A stretch of DNA of 64,000 nucleotides from assembly GCA_030695415.1 (NCBI GenBank), contig JAUYQZ010000046.1, positions 186,001 through 250,000 of the forward strand, given 5' to 3'. Shown here piece by piece: positions 35,356 to 45,230 of the stretch (position 1 is its first letter; the number at the start of each line of letters is the position of its first letter). The position numbers and the translations under genes were made by a program. The notes beneath the pieces were generated by a model, which saw only the letters and a program-made list of their open reading frames with translations, ran no database searches and was not told where the DNA came from. This DNA comes from Hylemonella sp. (GTDB taxonomy: Bacteria > Pseudomonadota > Gammaproteobacteria > Burkholderiales > Burkholderiaceae_C).

Positions 35356-37920
35356 ATGTACACACGCATGAGCCAGCTGTTGCCCTACGTGCGCCGCCTG
35401 CCCGCGATGGTGCGCCTGCAGCAATGGTGGCGCCAGCAGTCACCGCACCGGCAGGACCGTTATGCCATGCTGGCTCCGCTGGTGGCGGTCTTGCTGTTCC
35501 TGGCCGCGATCGTCGCTGCGTTTGGCTATCTGCGCCTGGAGGAGATGGAACGGGAGCAGGAAGCCGTGCGCCGTGACGTGGAATACGCCCAGCAGCGCAT
35601 GCGCCTGCGCCTGCTGGAACGCCAGGAAGAATTGGTGCGCCTGGCCCAGGAAATCTCGGGACAGGAACTGGACGCTGAACAGTTCCGCAACCGGGCCAGC
35701 GTACTGGTCAACCAGTTTCCCGAACTGCAGGGCCTGAGCTGGATCGACGAACGCCGCCGTCTGCGCGCCGCTCACGGCCATCCCAGTCTGGCGCAAAGCC
35801 TGGTCAACAGCCCTGTGCGCGGCGATGTGCTCCCTGAGAAACCCAGCGACACCGAAAACGCCTTTGCCCTGGCGCGTGAACTGCGTCAGCCCATCTACCT
35901 GCAACGCAACGCAACGCCCGATGGCACCGCGCTGCTGGAGTTGCACCTTCCCTTGCACACCCGCACCCGCTTCGCCGGTGTGCTGCTGGCTGAATACTCG
36001 CTCGACACACTCTATCGCTACGGCGTGCCCTCAGAAGTTTCGGCGCGTTATGCCGTCTCCTTGCGCGATTCGCGCGGCGAGGTACTGGCCGGCAGCAGCG
36101 CCCCCAAGCGCAACCGCGGGGGGCAATGGACGGGATGGGCCTCGCATGCGAACGATTATGAAGTTCCCGTTTCGCCGGTGGGCAACGGCCTGGTGCTGCA
36201 CGCACAGGCCTACCGCGACTCGCTGGGCGTGGTGGGCAGTGGCCTGTTCTGGCTGGTCGGCACCCTGAGCGTGATGACGGCCTGGATGCTGATCGCCAAC
36301 TGGCGCCACACGCGCCGACGCATGCAGGCGCAGCAAGCCCTGGTACTGGAAACCAATTTTCGCCGCGCCATGGAGAACTCCATGCCCACCGGCATGCGCG
36401 CGCTCGATCTGCAGGGACACATCACCTACGTCAACGCTGCCTTCTGCCAGATGACCGGCTGGAGCGAACGCGAGCTGGTCGGTTGCACGGCCCCCTTCCC
36501 CTACTGGCCCGAGGAAGACCGCGACATGCTGATGGGGCGCCTGGAGGACGAGTTGACCGGCCGCGTCACCCCGGGCGGCTTTCAGGTGCGCGTCAAGCGC
36601 AAGGACGGCACCCTGTTCGATGCCCGCATCTACGTCTCCCCGCTGATCGACGCGCGCGGACTGCAGACCGGCTGGATGACATCGATGACCGACATCACCG
36701 AGCCCAACCGTGTGCGCGAGCAGCTGTATGCATCCTACGAGCGATTCACCACGGTGCTCGAGGCGCTGGACGCCTCGGTTTCGGTGGCCCCGCTGGGCAC
36801 GGACGAACTGCTGTTTGCCAACAAGCTCTACCGGCTCTGGTTCCATGAGCAGAGCAGTAACGGCCATGTGCGCCTGTCCACCCAGGCTGGCCTGCCAGCG
36901 CGAGTGAACAGCGAGGACAGCCAGGACAGCGTGGATGGTCTGGTGGGCATGCCCACCAGCGCTCTGCCCGACGCCGAAGCCGAGAACGCCGAGGTCTATG
37001 ACGAGGAACTCGGCAAATGGCTGGAAGTGCGCACGCGTTATCTGACCTGGGTGGATGGCCGCCTGGCGCAGATGGTGATCGCCACCGACATCACGCCACG
37101 CCGCCTGGCCGAAGCCCAAGCCGCCGCACAGGCCGAGCGTGCCCAGACCGCCAGTCGCTTGATCACCATGGGCGAGATGGCCTCCAGCGTGGCCCATGAG
37201 CTCAACCAGCCCCTGACCGCCATCAACAACTACTGCAACGGCATGGTCTCCCGCATCAAGGCGAAGCAGATCTCGGAAGAGGACCTGCTGGGCGCACTCG
37301 AGAAGACCGCGCGGCAGGCCCAGCGCGCCGGCCAGATCATCCAGCGCATCCGTGCCTTCGTGAAACGCAGCGAGCCCAACCGCACACTGTCGGAGGTCGC
37401 GGTCATGGTCAACGAGGCGGTCGAACTGGCCGAGATCGAGCTGCGCCGCTACAACGTGCGCCTGAGCTACTTCATGGCCGATCTGCCGCCTGTTCTGGTC
37501 GACCCCATCCTGATCGAACAGGTGCTCGTCAACCTGCTGAAGAACGCGGCCGAATCCATCGTCCATGCACAGCGTCCTGCGCCGCATCGTCGTGTGGAGC
37601 TCCACGTGCTGCCCGCCGTCGTGGAGGGCAAGCCGGTGGTGGAGTTCACCGTCACCGATACCGGCCGCGGCATTGCGCCGGAGGTCATGGCGCGCCTGTA
37701 CGAGGCCTTCCACACCACCAAGGCAGAAGGCATGGGCATAGGCCTGTCGCTGTGCCGTTCCATTGTCGAGTCCCACCACGGCCGGATGAAGGCAGAGAAC
37801 CTCTACAATGGAGAGGAAGTCTCTGGTTGCCGCTTCACCTTCTGGCTGCCGGTGGACGCGCCGGCGGCAACGCCTGCCCCCTCTCAACTGCAAGCAGAAC
37901 AATCCCAGGTTAGAGCATGA
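35356..37920 (+). CDS. PAS-domain sensor histidine kinase (FixL/DctB-like)
   Basis: This 854-residue membrane kinase has TM1 at about 38-59, a periplasmic sensor region of about 235 residues, TM2 at about 295-315, a PAS domain (about 335-450, YVNAAFCQMTGWSERELVG with a PAC end), a second PAS-like stretch (455-580), a HisKA region with His614 in SSVAHELNQPLTAINNY, and an ATPase with NLLKNAAESI, DTGRGIAPE and GMGIGLSLC. No haem-binding PAS is evident. It is divergent from aceE and its stop overlaps the response regulator start (ATGA). By position it may sense a signal linked to pyruvate metabolism; that is inference. Confidence 0.9.
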   Translation: MYTRMSQLLPYVRRLPAMVRLQQWWRQQSPHRQDRYAMLAPLVAVLLFLAAIVAAFGYLRLEEMEREQEAVRRDVEYAQQRMRLRLLERQEELVRLAQEISGQELDAEQFRNRASVLVNQFPELQGLSWIDERRRLRAAHGHPSLAQSLVNSPVRGDVLPEKPSDTENAFALARELRQPIYLQRNATPDGTALLELHLPLHTRTRFAGVLLAEYSLDTLYRYGVPSEVSARYAVSLRDSRGEVLAGSSAPKRNRGGQWTGWASHANDYEVPVSPVGNGLVLHAQAYRDSLGVVGSGLFWLVGTLSVMTAWMLIANWRHTRRRMQAQQALVLETNFRRAMENSMPTGMRALDLQGHITYVNAAFCQMTGWSERELVGCTAPFPYWPEEDRDMLMGRLEDELTGRVTPGGFQVRVKRKDGTLFDARIYVSPLIDARGLQTGWMTSMTDITEPNRVREQLYASYERFTTVLEALDASVSVAPLGTDELLFANKLYRLWFHEQSSNGHVRLSTQAGLPARVNSEDSQDSVDGLVGMPTSALPDAEAENAEVYDEELGKWLEVRTRYLTWVDGRLAQMVIATDITPRRLAEAQAAAQAERAQTASRLITMGEMASSVAHELNQPLTAINNYCNGMVSRIKAKQISEEDLLGALEKTARQAQRAGQIIQRIRAFVKRSEPNRTLSEVAVMVNEAVELAEIELRRYNVRLSYFMADLPPVLVDPILIEQVLVNLLKNAAESIVHAQRPAPHRRVELHVLPAVVEGKPVVEFTVTDTGRGIAPEVMARLYEAFHTTKAEGMGIGLSLCRSIVESHHGRMKAENLYNGEEVSGCRFTFWLPVDAPAATPAPSQLQAEQSQVRA

Positions 37921-38540
37921 GTCTGATTCCGAAAAAAGGCACAGTCTATGTGGTCGACGACGACGAGGCCGTGCGTGATTCGCTGCAATGGCTTCTCGAA
38001 GGCAAGGACTACCGGGTGCGCTGCTTCGACTCCGCCGAGTCTTTTCTCAACCGCTATGACCCACGCGAGGTGGCGTGCCTGATCGTCGACATCCGCATGG
38101 AGGGCATGACCGGGCTGGAGCTGCAGAACCGCCTGATCGACAGCCACTCCCCGCTCCCCATCGTCTTCATCACCGGGCACGGCGACGTGCCCATGGCCGT
38201 GGACACGATGAAGAAGGGCGCGATGGACTTTATCCAGAAGCCCTTCAAGGAAGACCAGCTCGTGACCCTGGTCGAGCGCATGCTCGACCGCGCCCGTGAA
38301 ACCTTCAGCGTCCATCAGCAGGCGGCCAGCCGCGACGCCCTGCTCGCCAAGCTGACGCTGCGCGAAAGCCAGGTGCTCGAGCGCATCGTTGCCGGCCGTC
38401 TGAACAAGCAGATCGCCGACGACCTGGGCATCAGCATCAAGACGGTGGAGGCGCACCGCGCCAACATCATGGAAAAGCTCAATGCCAACACCGTGGCCGA
38501 CCTGCTGAAGATCGCCCTGGGACAAGCCGCCAAAGCCTGA
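37917..38540 (+). CDS. FixJ-family response regulator (receiver plus LuxR-type HTH)
   Basis: This 207-residue regulator has a receiver domain (about 9-125) with acidic DDD at 14-16, phospho-acceptor Asp58 in LIVDIRMEGMTG, and Lys in FIQKPFKE. A LuxR/FixJ DNA-binding domain follows (LTLRESQVLERIVAGRLNKQIADDLGISIKTVEAHRANIMEKL). It is translationally coupled to the kinase gene, forming a two-component pair. Its targets are unknown; the adjacent PDH promoter is the obvious candidate. Confidence 0.93.
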   Translation: MSLIPKKGTVYVVDDDEAVRDSLQWLLEGKDYRVRCFDSAESFLNRYDPREVACLIVDIRMEGMTGLELQNRLIDSHSPLPIVFITGHGDVPMAVDTMKKGAMDFIQKPFKEDQLVTLVERMLDRARETFSVHQQAASRDALLAKLTLRESQVLERIVAGRLNKQIADDLGISIKTVEAHRANIMEKLNANTVADLLKIALGQAAKA

Positions 38541-38559
38541 CCGCCACCCCTCCTCACCC

Positions 38560-38595
38560 ACGCCCGCATCGTTTGTTCCAGCGGGCGTTTCTACT
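38560..38595 (+). terminator. Possible terminator after the response regulator
   Basis: acgcccgc (38560-38567) and gcgggcgt (38581-38588) form an 8-bp stem with a 13-base loop, followed by ttctact. The T run is short, so efficiency is uncertain. It lies 20 bases after the response regulator stop and before folD. Confidence 0.55.
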
Positions 38596-38613
38596 TGAAC
38601 GACGGAACTCACG

Positions 38614-39474
38614 ATGACTCAAACCACCGGCCGCCTGATCGATGGCAACGCCCTGTCAAAACAACTGCGCGGCGACGTCTCCCTGCGCGCCGCCGCCCTC
38701 AAAGCCCGCGGCATCATCCCCGGCCTGGCCGTGATCCTGGTCGGCGAGAACCCGGCCTCCCAGGTCTACGTGCGCAACAAGGTCAAGGCCTGCGAGGACA
38801 GCGGCCTGCACTCGCGCCTGGAGAAATACGAAGCGTCCATGACCGAAGCCCAGCTGCTGGCGCGCGTGGAGGCCCTGAACAACGATCCGTCCATCCACGG
38901 CATCCTCGTGCAGCTGCCCCTGCCCGCACACATCGACGCCCACAAGGTGATCGAAGCCATCTCGCCGGCCAAGGATGTGGACGGTTTCCACGTGGCCAGC
39001 GCCGGCGCGCTGATGGTGGGCCAGCCTGGCTTCTGGCCCTGCACACCCTATGGCTGCATGAAGATGCTGGAAAGCATCGGCTACGACCTCAAGGGCAAGC
39101 ACGCGGTAGTCATCGGCCGCTCCAACATCGTGGGCAAGCCCATGGCCCTGATGCTGCTGCAGCAGAACGCCACCGTGACGATCTGCCACAGCGGCACCCG
39201 GGACCTCAAGGCCATGACCTTGCAGGCTGACGTCATCGTCGCAGCCGTGGGCAAGCAAAAGGTGCTGACGGCCGACATGGTCAAGCCCGGGGCGGTGGTG
39301 ATCGACGTGGGCATGAACCGCAATGACGAGGGCAAGCTCTGCGGCGACGTCGATTTCGACGGTGTCAAACAGGTGGCTGGCTGGATCACCCCGGTGCCAG
39401 GTGGCGTCGGCCCCATGACCATCACCATGCTGCTGGTCAACACGCTGGAGGCCGCCGAACGCGCGGCTGGCTGA
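38614..39474 (+). CDS. folD: Methylenetetrahydrofolate dehydrogenase / cyclohydrolase
   Basis: This 286-residue bifunctional enzyme interconverts methylene-, methenyl- and formyl-tetrahydrofolate with NADP. Signatures are [18 protein letters not shown] (Lys of the catalytic YxxxK), [41 protein letters not shown] and the C-terminal [16 protein letters not shown]. Length matches the family (about 285). It follows the two-component genes; the order aceE / sensor-regulator / folD / M3 peptidase looks like conserved Burkholderiales synteny rather than a functional operon. Confidence 0.96.
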   Translation: MTQTTGRLIDGNALSKQLRGDVSLRAAALKARGIIPGLAVILVGENPASQVYVRNKVKACEDSGLHSRLEKYEASMTEAQLLARVEALNNDPSIHGILVQLPLPAHIDAHKVIEAISPAKDVDGFHVASAGALMVGQPGFWPCTPYGCMKMLESIGYDLKGKHAVVIGRSNIVGKPMALMLLQQNATVTICHSGTRDLKAMTLQADVIVAAVGKQKVLTADMVKPGAVVIDVGMNRNDEGKLCGDVDFDGVKQVAGWITPVPGGVGPMTITMLLVNTLEAAERAAG

Positions 39475-39543
39475 TCGCGATCATCGCCACAAGCTATGGG
39501 GAATATCCTTGATTCGGGTGGCGTAGACCGCACAATGCAGACC

Positions 39544-41577
39544 ATGAGCAATCCTCTCCTCGACTTCTCCGATCTTCCCCTGTTCGACCAGATCCGCCCG
39601 GAACATGTGGCGCCAGCCATGGTCGCCCTGCTGCAGGACTCCGACGCCGCGCTCGAGCGTGTCACCGCCCCGGATTTTCCAGCGGACTGGGGCGCCATCG
39701 CCCGCGACCTGGACGTCGCCACCGAGAAACTGGGTCGCGCCTGGGGTGCCGTGAGCCACCTCAACAACGTGGCCGACACGCCTGAGCTGCGCGCCGCCTA
39801 CAACGAAGCCCTGCCCCGCGTGACCGAGTTCTGGACCCGCCTGGGCGCCGACGAACGCCTTTACGCCAAGTACAAGGGCATCGATCCGTCCAGACTGAAC
39901 GCGGAGCAGCGCCAGGCGCATCAGAACGCCCTGCGCAACTTTGTCCTGGGGGGAGCCGAGCTGCGCGGCGCGGCCAAGGAACGCTTTGCCCAGATCCAGG
40001 AGCGCCAGGCCGAACTGGGTCAGAAGTTCAGCGAGAACACGCTGGACGCGACCGACGCCTGGTCCTACTACGCAACGCTGAGCGAACTCGACGGCGTGCC
40101 CATCGACGTGCAGCAGGCCGCGCGTGCCGCCGCCGAGGCCGAGGGCAAGGACGGCCACAAGCTCACCCTCAAGATGCCCTGCTATCTGCCGGTCATGCAG
40201 TGCGCCCGCAGCAGCGAACTGCGCCACAAGCTCTACCGCGCCTACACCACGCGCGCTTCCGACAAGGCCGAGGCGGATGGCAGCAAGTTCGACAACAGTG
40301 CGCTGATCCGCGAGATTCTTGGCCTGCGCCAGGAAGAAGCCCGGCTGCTGGGCTACCTGAACTTCGGGGAAGTCTCGGTCGTTCCCAAGATGGCTGAATC
40401 CCCCCAGCAGGTGGTCAGCTTCCTGCGCGACCTGGCCCAGAAGGCCCGCCCCTACGCCGAGCAGGACGTCGCCGACCTGCGTGCCTTCGCACGAAATGAA
40501 CTGGGTATCGCCGAGCCGCAGCCCTGGGACTGGCCCTACATCTCCGAGCGCCTGAAGGAGGAGCGCTATGCGTTCAGCGAACAGGAGGTCAAGCAGTACT
40601 TCACGGCACCGCGCGTGCTGGCCGGCCTGTTCAAGATCATCGAGACCCTGTTTGAGGTCGCGATCCGGCCTGACAAGGCCCCGGCCTGGCACCCGGCCGT
40701 GGCCTTCTACCGCATCGAACGGGACGGTCACCTGGTCGGCCAGTTCTACCTGGACCAGCCCGCCCGCCCCGGCAAACGCGGCGGCGCCTGGATGGACGAC
40801 GTGCGCTCGCGCTGGCTGCGCCCGGACGACGGAAGCCTGCAGTTGCCAGTGGCGCACCTGGTCTGCAACTTTGCCGACGGCGTGGGCGACAAGCCGCCGC
40901 TGCTGACGCACGACGACGTCATCACCCTGTTCCATGAGTTCGGCCATGGTCTGCACCACCTGCTGACGCAGGTCAACGAGCGCGATGTCTCGGGCATCAG
41001 CGGCGTGGAGTGGGATGCCGTGGAGCTCCCCAGCCAGTTCATGGAGAATTTCTGCTGGGAATGGGACGTGCTGAAGCACATGACGGCCCATGTCGATACC
41101 GGCGAGCCGCTGCCGCGCGCTCTGTTTGAGAAGATGATTGCCGCCAAGAACTTCCAGAGCGGCCTGCAGACCCTGCGCCAGATCGAGTTCTCACTGTTCG
41201 ACATGCTCCTGCATACCGAGCACGATCCAGCTCATGACTTCATGCCCCTGCTGGATCTGGTGCGCGCCGAGGTCGCCGTGCTGCAGCCTCCTGCCTGGAG
41301 CCGCACGGCCCACACTTTCAGCCATATCTTCGCCGGCGGCTACGCGGCCGGCTACTACAGCTACAAATGGGCCGAGGTACTGAGCGCCGACGCTTACGCC
41401 GCGTTCGAGGAAACAGCGGGTAAAGGGGGCTTGCCGAACGTGCAAACCGGGCGAAAATACCGGGAGGCCATCCTGGAGGCCGGTGGCAGCCGCCCGGCCA
41501 TTGAATCCTTCAAGGCCTTCCGCGGGCGCGAGCCCAGCCTGGATGCCCTGTTGCGGCATCAGGGCATGGCCCCCTGA
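39544..41577 (+). CDS. prlC: M3-family oligopeptidase A
   Basis: This 677-residue cytoplasmic zinc metallopeptidase degrades small peptides, including cleaved signal peptides. The zinc motif HEFGH is at residues 464-468 (LFHEFGHGLHHLL), with a downstream Glu in the DAVELPSQFMENF region completing the site. Length matches E. coli PrlC (680). I chose ATG 39544 (MSNPLLDFSDLPLFDQI), because upstream in-frame starts at 39535 and 39496 add residues without homology. It lies 69 bases after folD. Confidence 0.93.
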   Translation: MSNPLLDFSDLPLFDQIRPEHVAPAMVALLQDSDAALERVTAPDFPADWGAIARDLDVATEKLGRAWGAVSHLNNVADTPELRAAYNEALPRVTEFWTRLGADERLYAKYKGIDPSRLNAEQRQAHQNALRNFVLGGAELRGAAKERFAQIQERQAELGQKFSENTLDATDAWSYYATLSELDGVPIDVQQAARAAAEAEGKDGHKLTLKMPCYLPVMQCARSSELRHKLYRAYTTRASDKAEADGSKFDNSALIREILGLRQEEARLLGYLNFGEVSVVPKMAESPQQVVSFLRDLAQKARPYAEQDVADLRAFARNELGIAEPQPWDWPYISERLKEERYAFSEQEVKQYFTAPRVLAGLFKIIETLFEVAIRPDKAPAWHPAVAFYRIERDGHLVGQFYLDQPARPGKRGGAWMDDVRSRWLRPDDGSLQLPVAHLVCNFADGVGDKPPLLTHDDVITLFHEFGHGLHHLLTQVNERDVSGISGVEWDAVELPSQFMENFCWEWDVLKHMTAHVDTGEPLPRALFEKMIAAKNFQSGLQTLRQIEFSLFDMLLHTEHDPAHDFMPLLDLVRAEVAVLQPPAWSRTAHTFSHIFAGGYAAGYYSYKWAEVLSADAYAAFEETAGKGGLPNVQTGRKYREAILEAGGSRPAIESFKAFRGREPSLDALLRHQGMAP

Positions 41578-41614
41578 ACGACGAGAAACAGACCGCTCAG
41601 ACAGATAGGGAATA

Positions 41615-42277
41615 ATGACTCGTATGAAGACCACTTACCGTCCCCGTAGCGCAGCTTGGCTGGCTGCGGCTGCCGTTTTGGCACTGGCTCCGCTTCTGGC
41701 GCCGGCCCAGGGCATCTACCGTATTGTTGGCCCGGACGGCCGCGTCACGTTTTCCGACAAGCCGCCCACCAGCAGCGAGAAAGCCACGGCCTTGAGCCCG
41801 AGTGGCCGTTCGGCCCAGACGGGTGCCACCGGCGAACTGCCCTTCGAACTGCGCGAGGTCATGAACCGTTACCCGGTCACGCTCTACACGGGTGACAACT
41901 GTGAGCCCTGCGGTGCGGCTCGCACCTTGCTGACCAATCGGGGCGTACCCTTCACCGAACGCACGATCACCACGGCGCAGGACATCGAGGCGCTCAAGCG
42001 CCTGGGCATGGAAGCCACGGTGCCCACCGCCACCATAGGCGGTCAGCGCCTGAAGGGTTACTCAGAGGGCGAGTGGGTCGACTACCTCGACGCGGCTGGG
42101 TACCCGAAGTCTTCACGTCTGCCACCCGGTTACCGCAATGCGTCGGCCAGCCCCTTGGCGCCAGTCGCAGCATCGACACCGGCGCCGGCAAGCCCGGCCA
42201 CACCAACGCCTGCCGTAACGCCTGCCGCCCCCCCGCCTGGGCCCACGCCGGACAATCCGACCGGTATCGTTTTCTGA
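41615..42277 (+). CDS. Exported glutaredoxin-like protein with DUF4124 N-terminal region
   Basis: This 220-residue protein has a signal peptide (SAAWLAAAAVLALAPLLAPAQG), a DUF4124-type strand region (GIYRIVGPDGRVTFSDKPP), and a glutaredoxin-like domain with the redox pair in GDNCEPCGAARTLLTNRGVPF. It ends with a Pro/Ala-rich tail (TPTPAVTPAAPPPGPTP). A periplasmic thiol role is suggested; partners are unknown. Starts at 41615 or 41624 are both possible. A hairpin at 42281 follows the stop. Confidence 0.82.
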   Translation: MTRMKTTYRPRSAAWLAAAAVLALAPLLAPAQGIYRIVGPDGRVTFSDKPPTSSEKATALSPSGRSAQTGATGELPFELREVMNRYPVTLYTGDNCEPCGAARTLLTNRGVPFTERTITTAQDIEALKRLGMEATVPTATIGGQRLKGYSEGEWVDYLDAAGYPKSSRLPPGYRNASASPLAPVAASTPAPASPATPTPAVTPAAPPPGPTPDNPTGIVF

Positions 42278-42280
42278 CCA

Positions 42281-42306
42281 ACAAGGGGCCTCAGCAGGCC
42301 CCTTGT
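42281..42306. terminator. Hairpin between convergent glutaredoxin-like gene and rpiA
   Basis: acaaggggcc (42281-42290) and ggccccttgt (42297-42306) are a perfect 10-bp stem with a 6-base loop, between the stops of two convergent genes. Neither side has a clear T tract, so it is a probable, perhaps bidirectional, terminator. Confidence 0.6.
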
Positions 42307-42310
42307 GCAT

Positions 42311-42985
42311 TCAGTACGTCAAGGTCTTCACGCCGCCAGCCGTGCCCAGCAGGCAGACCTGGGCGCGCTGGTGCGCGAACACGCCCACCGTCACCACGCC
42401 CGGCCACTGGTTGACTTCGGACTCGAAAGCCAGCGGCTCCTTGATCTGCAGACCGGTCACATCCAGGATGTGCTGACCGTTATCGGTCACCAGGGGCGCA
42501 GCACCCTTCATGCGAACCTGGGCCGTGCCGCCCAGGGCGGCGAACTGACGGATCAGGCGCTGGGTGGCCATGGGAATGACCTCCACCGGCAGCGGGAACT
42601 TGCCCAGCACGGTCACCAGCTTGGACTCGTCGGCGATGCAGACGAAACGGCGCGACTGGGCTGCCACGATCTTCTCGCGGGTCAGCGCCGCACCGCCACC
42701 CTTGATCATGTAGCCGCGACCGTCGATCTCGTCGGCCCCGTCGATATAGACCGAAATCTCGCCCACCGCGTTGGCGTCGAACACCGGAATGCCCAGGGCC
42801 AGCAGGCGCTCGGTGCTGGCGACCGAACTCGATACCGCCCCCTTGATCTGACCCTTCATCGATGCCAGCGCATCGATGAACTTGTTGACTGTGGAGCCGG
42901 TGCCGACCCCGACGATGTCGCCGGGAACCACGTAGTGCAGGGCCGCCTGGCCCACCTGGGTCTTGAGTTCGTCTTGGGTCAGCAT
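42311..42985 (-). CDS. rpiA: Ribose-5-phosphate isomerase A
   Basis: This 224-residue enzyme interconverts ribose 5-phosphate and ribulose 5-phosphate. Family motifs: [16 protein letters not shown] (phosphate site), [40 protein letters not shown] with catalytic acids and Lys, and the C-terminal [21 protein letters not shown]. Length matches the family. The frame is open upstream through 44380 antisense to pyrD; that part was excluded. It is divergent from pyrD. Confidence 0.96.
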   Translation of the reverse strand: MLTQDELKTQVGQAALHYVVPGDIVGVGTGSTVNKFIDALASMKGQIKGAVSSSVASTERLLALGIPVFDANAVGEISVYIDGADEIDGRGYMIKGGGAALTREKIVAAQSRRFVCIADESKLVTVLGKFPLPVEVIPMATQRLIRQFAALGGTAQVRMKGAAPLVTDNGQHILDVTGLQIKEPLAFESEVNQWPGVVTVGVFAHQRAQVCLLGTAGGVKTLTY

Positions 42986-43045
42986 GACTCGATCTATAAG
43001 GTAGTGGATTGATCTGGGAAAATACGGCAACCACGGAATTATGCG

Positions 43046-44104
43046 ATGTCTCTGATCCCCTACGCCCTCACCCGCCCGCTGCTGTTCAGCATGGACCCCG
43101 AAGCCGCGCACGACTTCACCATCGACATGCTCGCGCGCACCCAGAACACCCCGCTGTCCTGGAGCTACTGCCAGGGCCGGGTGGCCGACCCGATCACCCT
43201 GGCCGGGCTGAAATTCCCCAACCGGGTGGGCATGGCCGCTGGTCTGGACAAGAACGCGCGCTGCATCGACGGCCTGGGCGCCATGGGCTTCGGCTTCGTC
43301 GAGGTCGGCACCGTGACGCCGCTGGCGCAGCCGGGCAACCCTAAACCGCGCATGTTCCGCCTGCCGCAGGCGAACGCCATCATCAACCGCATGGGCTTCA
43401 ACAACGACGGGCTGGATGCCTTCCTGGCCAACGTGCAACGCGCCACCTTCCGCCGCAAGAGCGGCACGCCCCTGCTGCTGGGCCTGAACATCGGCAAGAA
43501 CGCCGCCACACCGATCGAACGCGCCACGGATGACTATCTGATCGGCCTGGCCGGTGTCTACCCGCACGCCGATTACGTCACCATCAACATCTCCAGCCCG
43601 AACACCAAGAATCTGCGCGCGCTGCAGAGCGACGAGGCGCTGGACGCCCTGCTGGGCGCCATCGCGGCCCGGCGCGAACAGCTGACGCAGCAACATGGCA
43701 AGCGGGTGCCGGTGTTCGTGAAAATCGCGCCCGATCTGGACGAGGAGCAGGTCAAGGTGATCGCCGCCACCCTGTTGCGCCACCAGATGGACGGCGTGAT
43801 CGCCACCAACACCACGCTCCGCCGCGACGCCGTGCAGGGCCTGCCGCATGCGCAAGAAGCCGGCGGCCTGTCGGGCGCGCCGGTGCTGGAGGCCAGCAAC
43901 CGCGTGATCCGCCAGTTGCGTGCGGCGCTGGGCCAGGGTTACCCCCTCATCGGGGTGGGCGGCATCCTGAGCGCCGCCGATGCGGTGAGCAAGGTCGAGG
44001 CAGGGGCCGACCTGGTGCAGATCTACACCGGCCTGATCTACCGGGGGCCGGAACTGGTCCAGCAGTCCGCGCTGGCGATCAAGGCCTTGCGCCAGACGTC
44101 CTGA
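43046..44104 (+). CDS. pyrD: Dihydroorotate dehydrogenase (quinone), class 2
   Basis: This 352-residue membrane-associated flavoprotein oxidises dihydroorotate to orotate in pyrimidine synthesis, passing electrons to quinone. It has [47 protein letters not shown], the catalytic Ser in [11 protein letters not shown], and [25 protein letters not shown] with the FMN phosphate site. The N-terminal helix typical of class 2 ([19 protein letters not shown]) is present. It is divergent from rpiA. Confidence 0.96.
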   Translation: MSLIPYALTRPLLFSMDPEAAHDFTIDMLARTQNTPLSWSYCQGRVADPITLAGLKFPNRVGMAAGLDKNARCIDGLGAMGFGFVEVGTVTPLAQPGNPKPRMFRLPQANAIINRMGFNNDGLDAFLANVQRATFRRKSGTPLLLGLNIGKNAATPIERATDDYLIGLAGVYPHADYVTINISSPNTKNLRALQSDEALDALLGAIAARREQLTQQHGKRVPVFVKIAPDLDEEQVKVIAATLLRHQMDGVIATNTTLRRDAVQGLPHAQEAGGLSGAPVLEASNRVIRQLRAALGQGYPLIGVGGILSAADAVSKVEAGADLVQIYTGLIYRGPELVQQSALAIKALRQTS

Positions 44105-44120
44105 GAGGCGCCGTGCGGAT

Positions 44121-45077
44121 TCAGGCCCCCGGCCTGGAACTGTGGCTCTCAATGCCGGGAGGCGGCGTGAGCAGCGGCTGGTCCCAATAGGGTTCATCTG
44201 CAAAGCGCTCGGCGAGGAACTGGACAAAGTTGCGCAGCCGCTCCGGCAGGCGCCGATCCGGCAGGAACACAGCATACAGCGTGCTCTCCGGCAGCGTGTA
44301 GTCCGAAAACAGCTGCACCAGGCGCCCGGCCACGATGTGCTCACTGGCCGCAAAAGACGGCAGCACAGCGATGCCCACACCCGCCACGGCGGAGTCGACC
44401 AGGCCTTCGGCCACGTTGGCGCGCAGATTGCCCGTCACGCGGACGGTCAGCTCCCCCTCGTCCCCGCGGAAACGCCATTCGTTGCCCTTGGGTTTGTCAT
44501 AGACCAGGCAGTTGCAGTTCAGCAAGTCGCGCGGGGTGCGGGGGGTGGCATTTGCAGCCAGATAGGCCGGCGAGGCCACCGCGATCCAGCGACACGGCGC
44601 CAGCCGCCGCGCCACGAGATTGCTCAGGCGCGGCTCTTCCGCCAGACGCACCACCAGATCGGCATTGCCCGAGATCAGGTCGGCGAAGCGCTCGGACAAG
44701 GTGACATCAATCTGGATGGAGGGATTGTTCACCAGGAATTCGCTCACGGCGGGAAGCAGATGCACCCGGCCGAAAGTGATGGCCGTGCTGATGCGGATCA
44801 GGCCATGCGAGCCGCGCGAGAGATCCTCGACATCGCGCACGGCATCGCCGGCATCGGCGACGATGCGCGCACAGCGCTCGTAAAAGCGTTCGCCCGCCAG
44901 GGTCAGTCCCAGCTTGCGGGTACTGCGGTTGAGCAGCTTCACCCCCAGTGACTCTTCGAGCTCCTGGATGTGACGGCTGGCCAGGGCCTTGGAAATGCCG
45001 CAGCGATCGGCAGCGACGGTGAAGCTGCCAGCATCCACGACCGCCACGAAGGTGGCCAGCGCGTTCAGGTCACGCAT
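44121..45077 (-). CDS. LysR-family transcriptional regulator
   Basis: This 318-residue regulator has an N-terminal helix-turn-helix ([54 protein letters not shown]) and a co-inducer domain (about 90-300). The group resembles the DsdC/AaeR-like LysR proteins. Its start is 153 bases from the divergent hydrolase at 45231, so it probably controls the hydrolase-hydrolase-Bug genes. The frame extends to 45167, but the ATG before [10 protein letters not shown] matches the family start. A 10-bp palindrome gcacgcgtgc at 45171-45180 lies in the shared region. Confidence 0.9.
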   Translation of the reverse strand: MRDLNALATFVAVVDAGSFTVAADRCGISKALASRHIQELEESLGVKLLNRSTRKLGLTLAGERFYERCARIVADAGDAVRDVEDLSRGSHGLIRISTAITFGRVHLLPAVSEFLVNNPSIQIDVTLSERFADLISGNADLVVRLAEEPRLSNLVARRLAPCRWIAVASPAYLAANATPRTPRDLLNCNCLVYDKPKGNEWRFRGDEGELTVRVTGNLRANVAEGLVDSAVAGVGIAVLPSFAASEHIVAGRLVQLFSDYTLPESTLYAVFLPDRRLPERLRNFVQFLAERFADEPYWDQPLLTPPPGIESHSSRPGA

Positions 45078-45230
45078 CGAGGGACCCGCTGCATGACACC
45101 CGTAAACAATGAATTCACAAAAACCCGTTCCATAGTCTGTGCGCTGAAAGTATATTGCCCTGTCCATGCCGCACGCGTGCGCAGCCCCGCGTCACGGAGC
45201 GGCCCTGCCCAAACCTGAAAGACTGACATC

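Noticed and set aside
42986-44380. Upstream extension of the rpiA frame
   Set aside because: It lies opposite pyrD, and RpiA homology begins at 42985.
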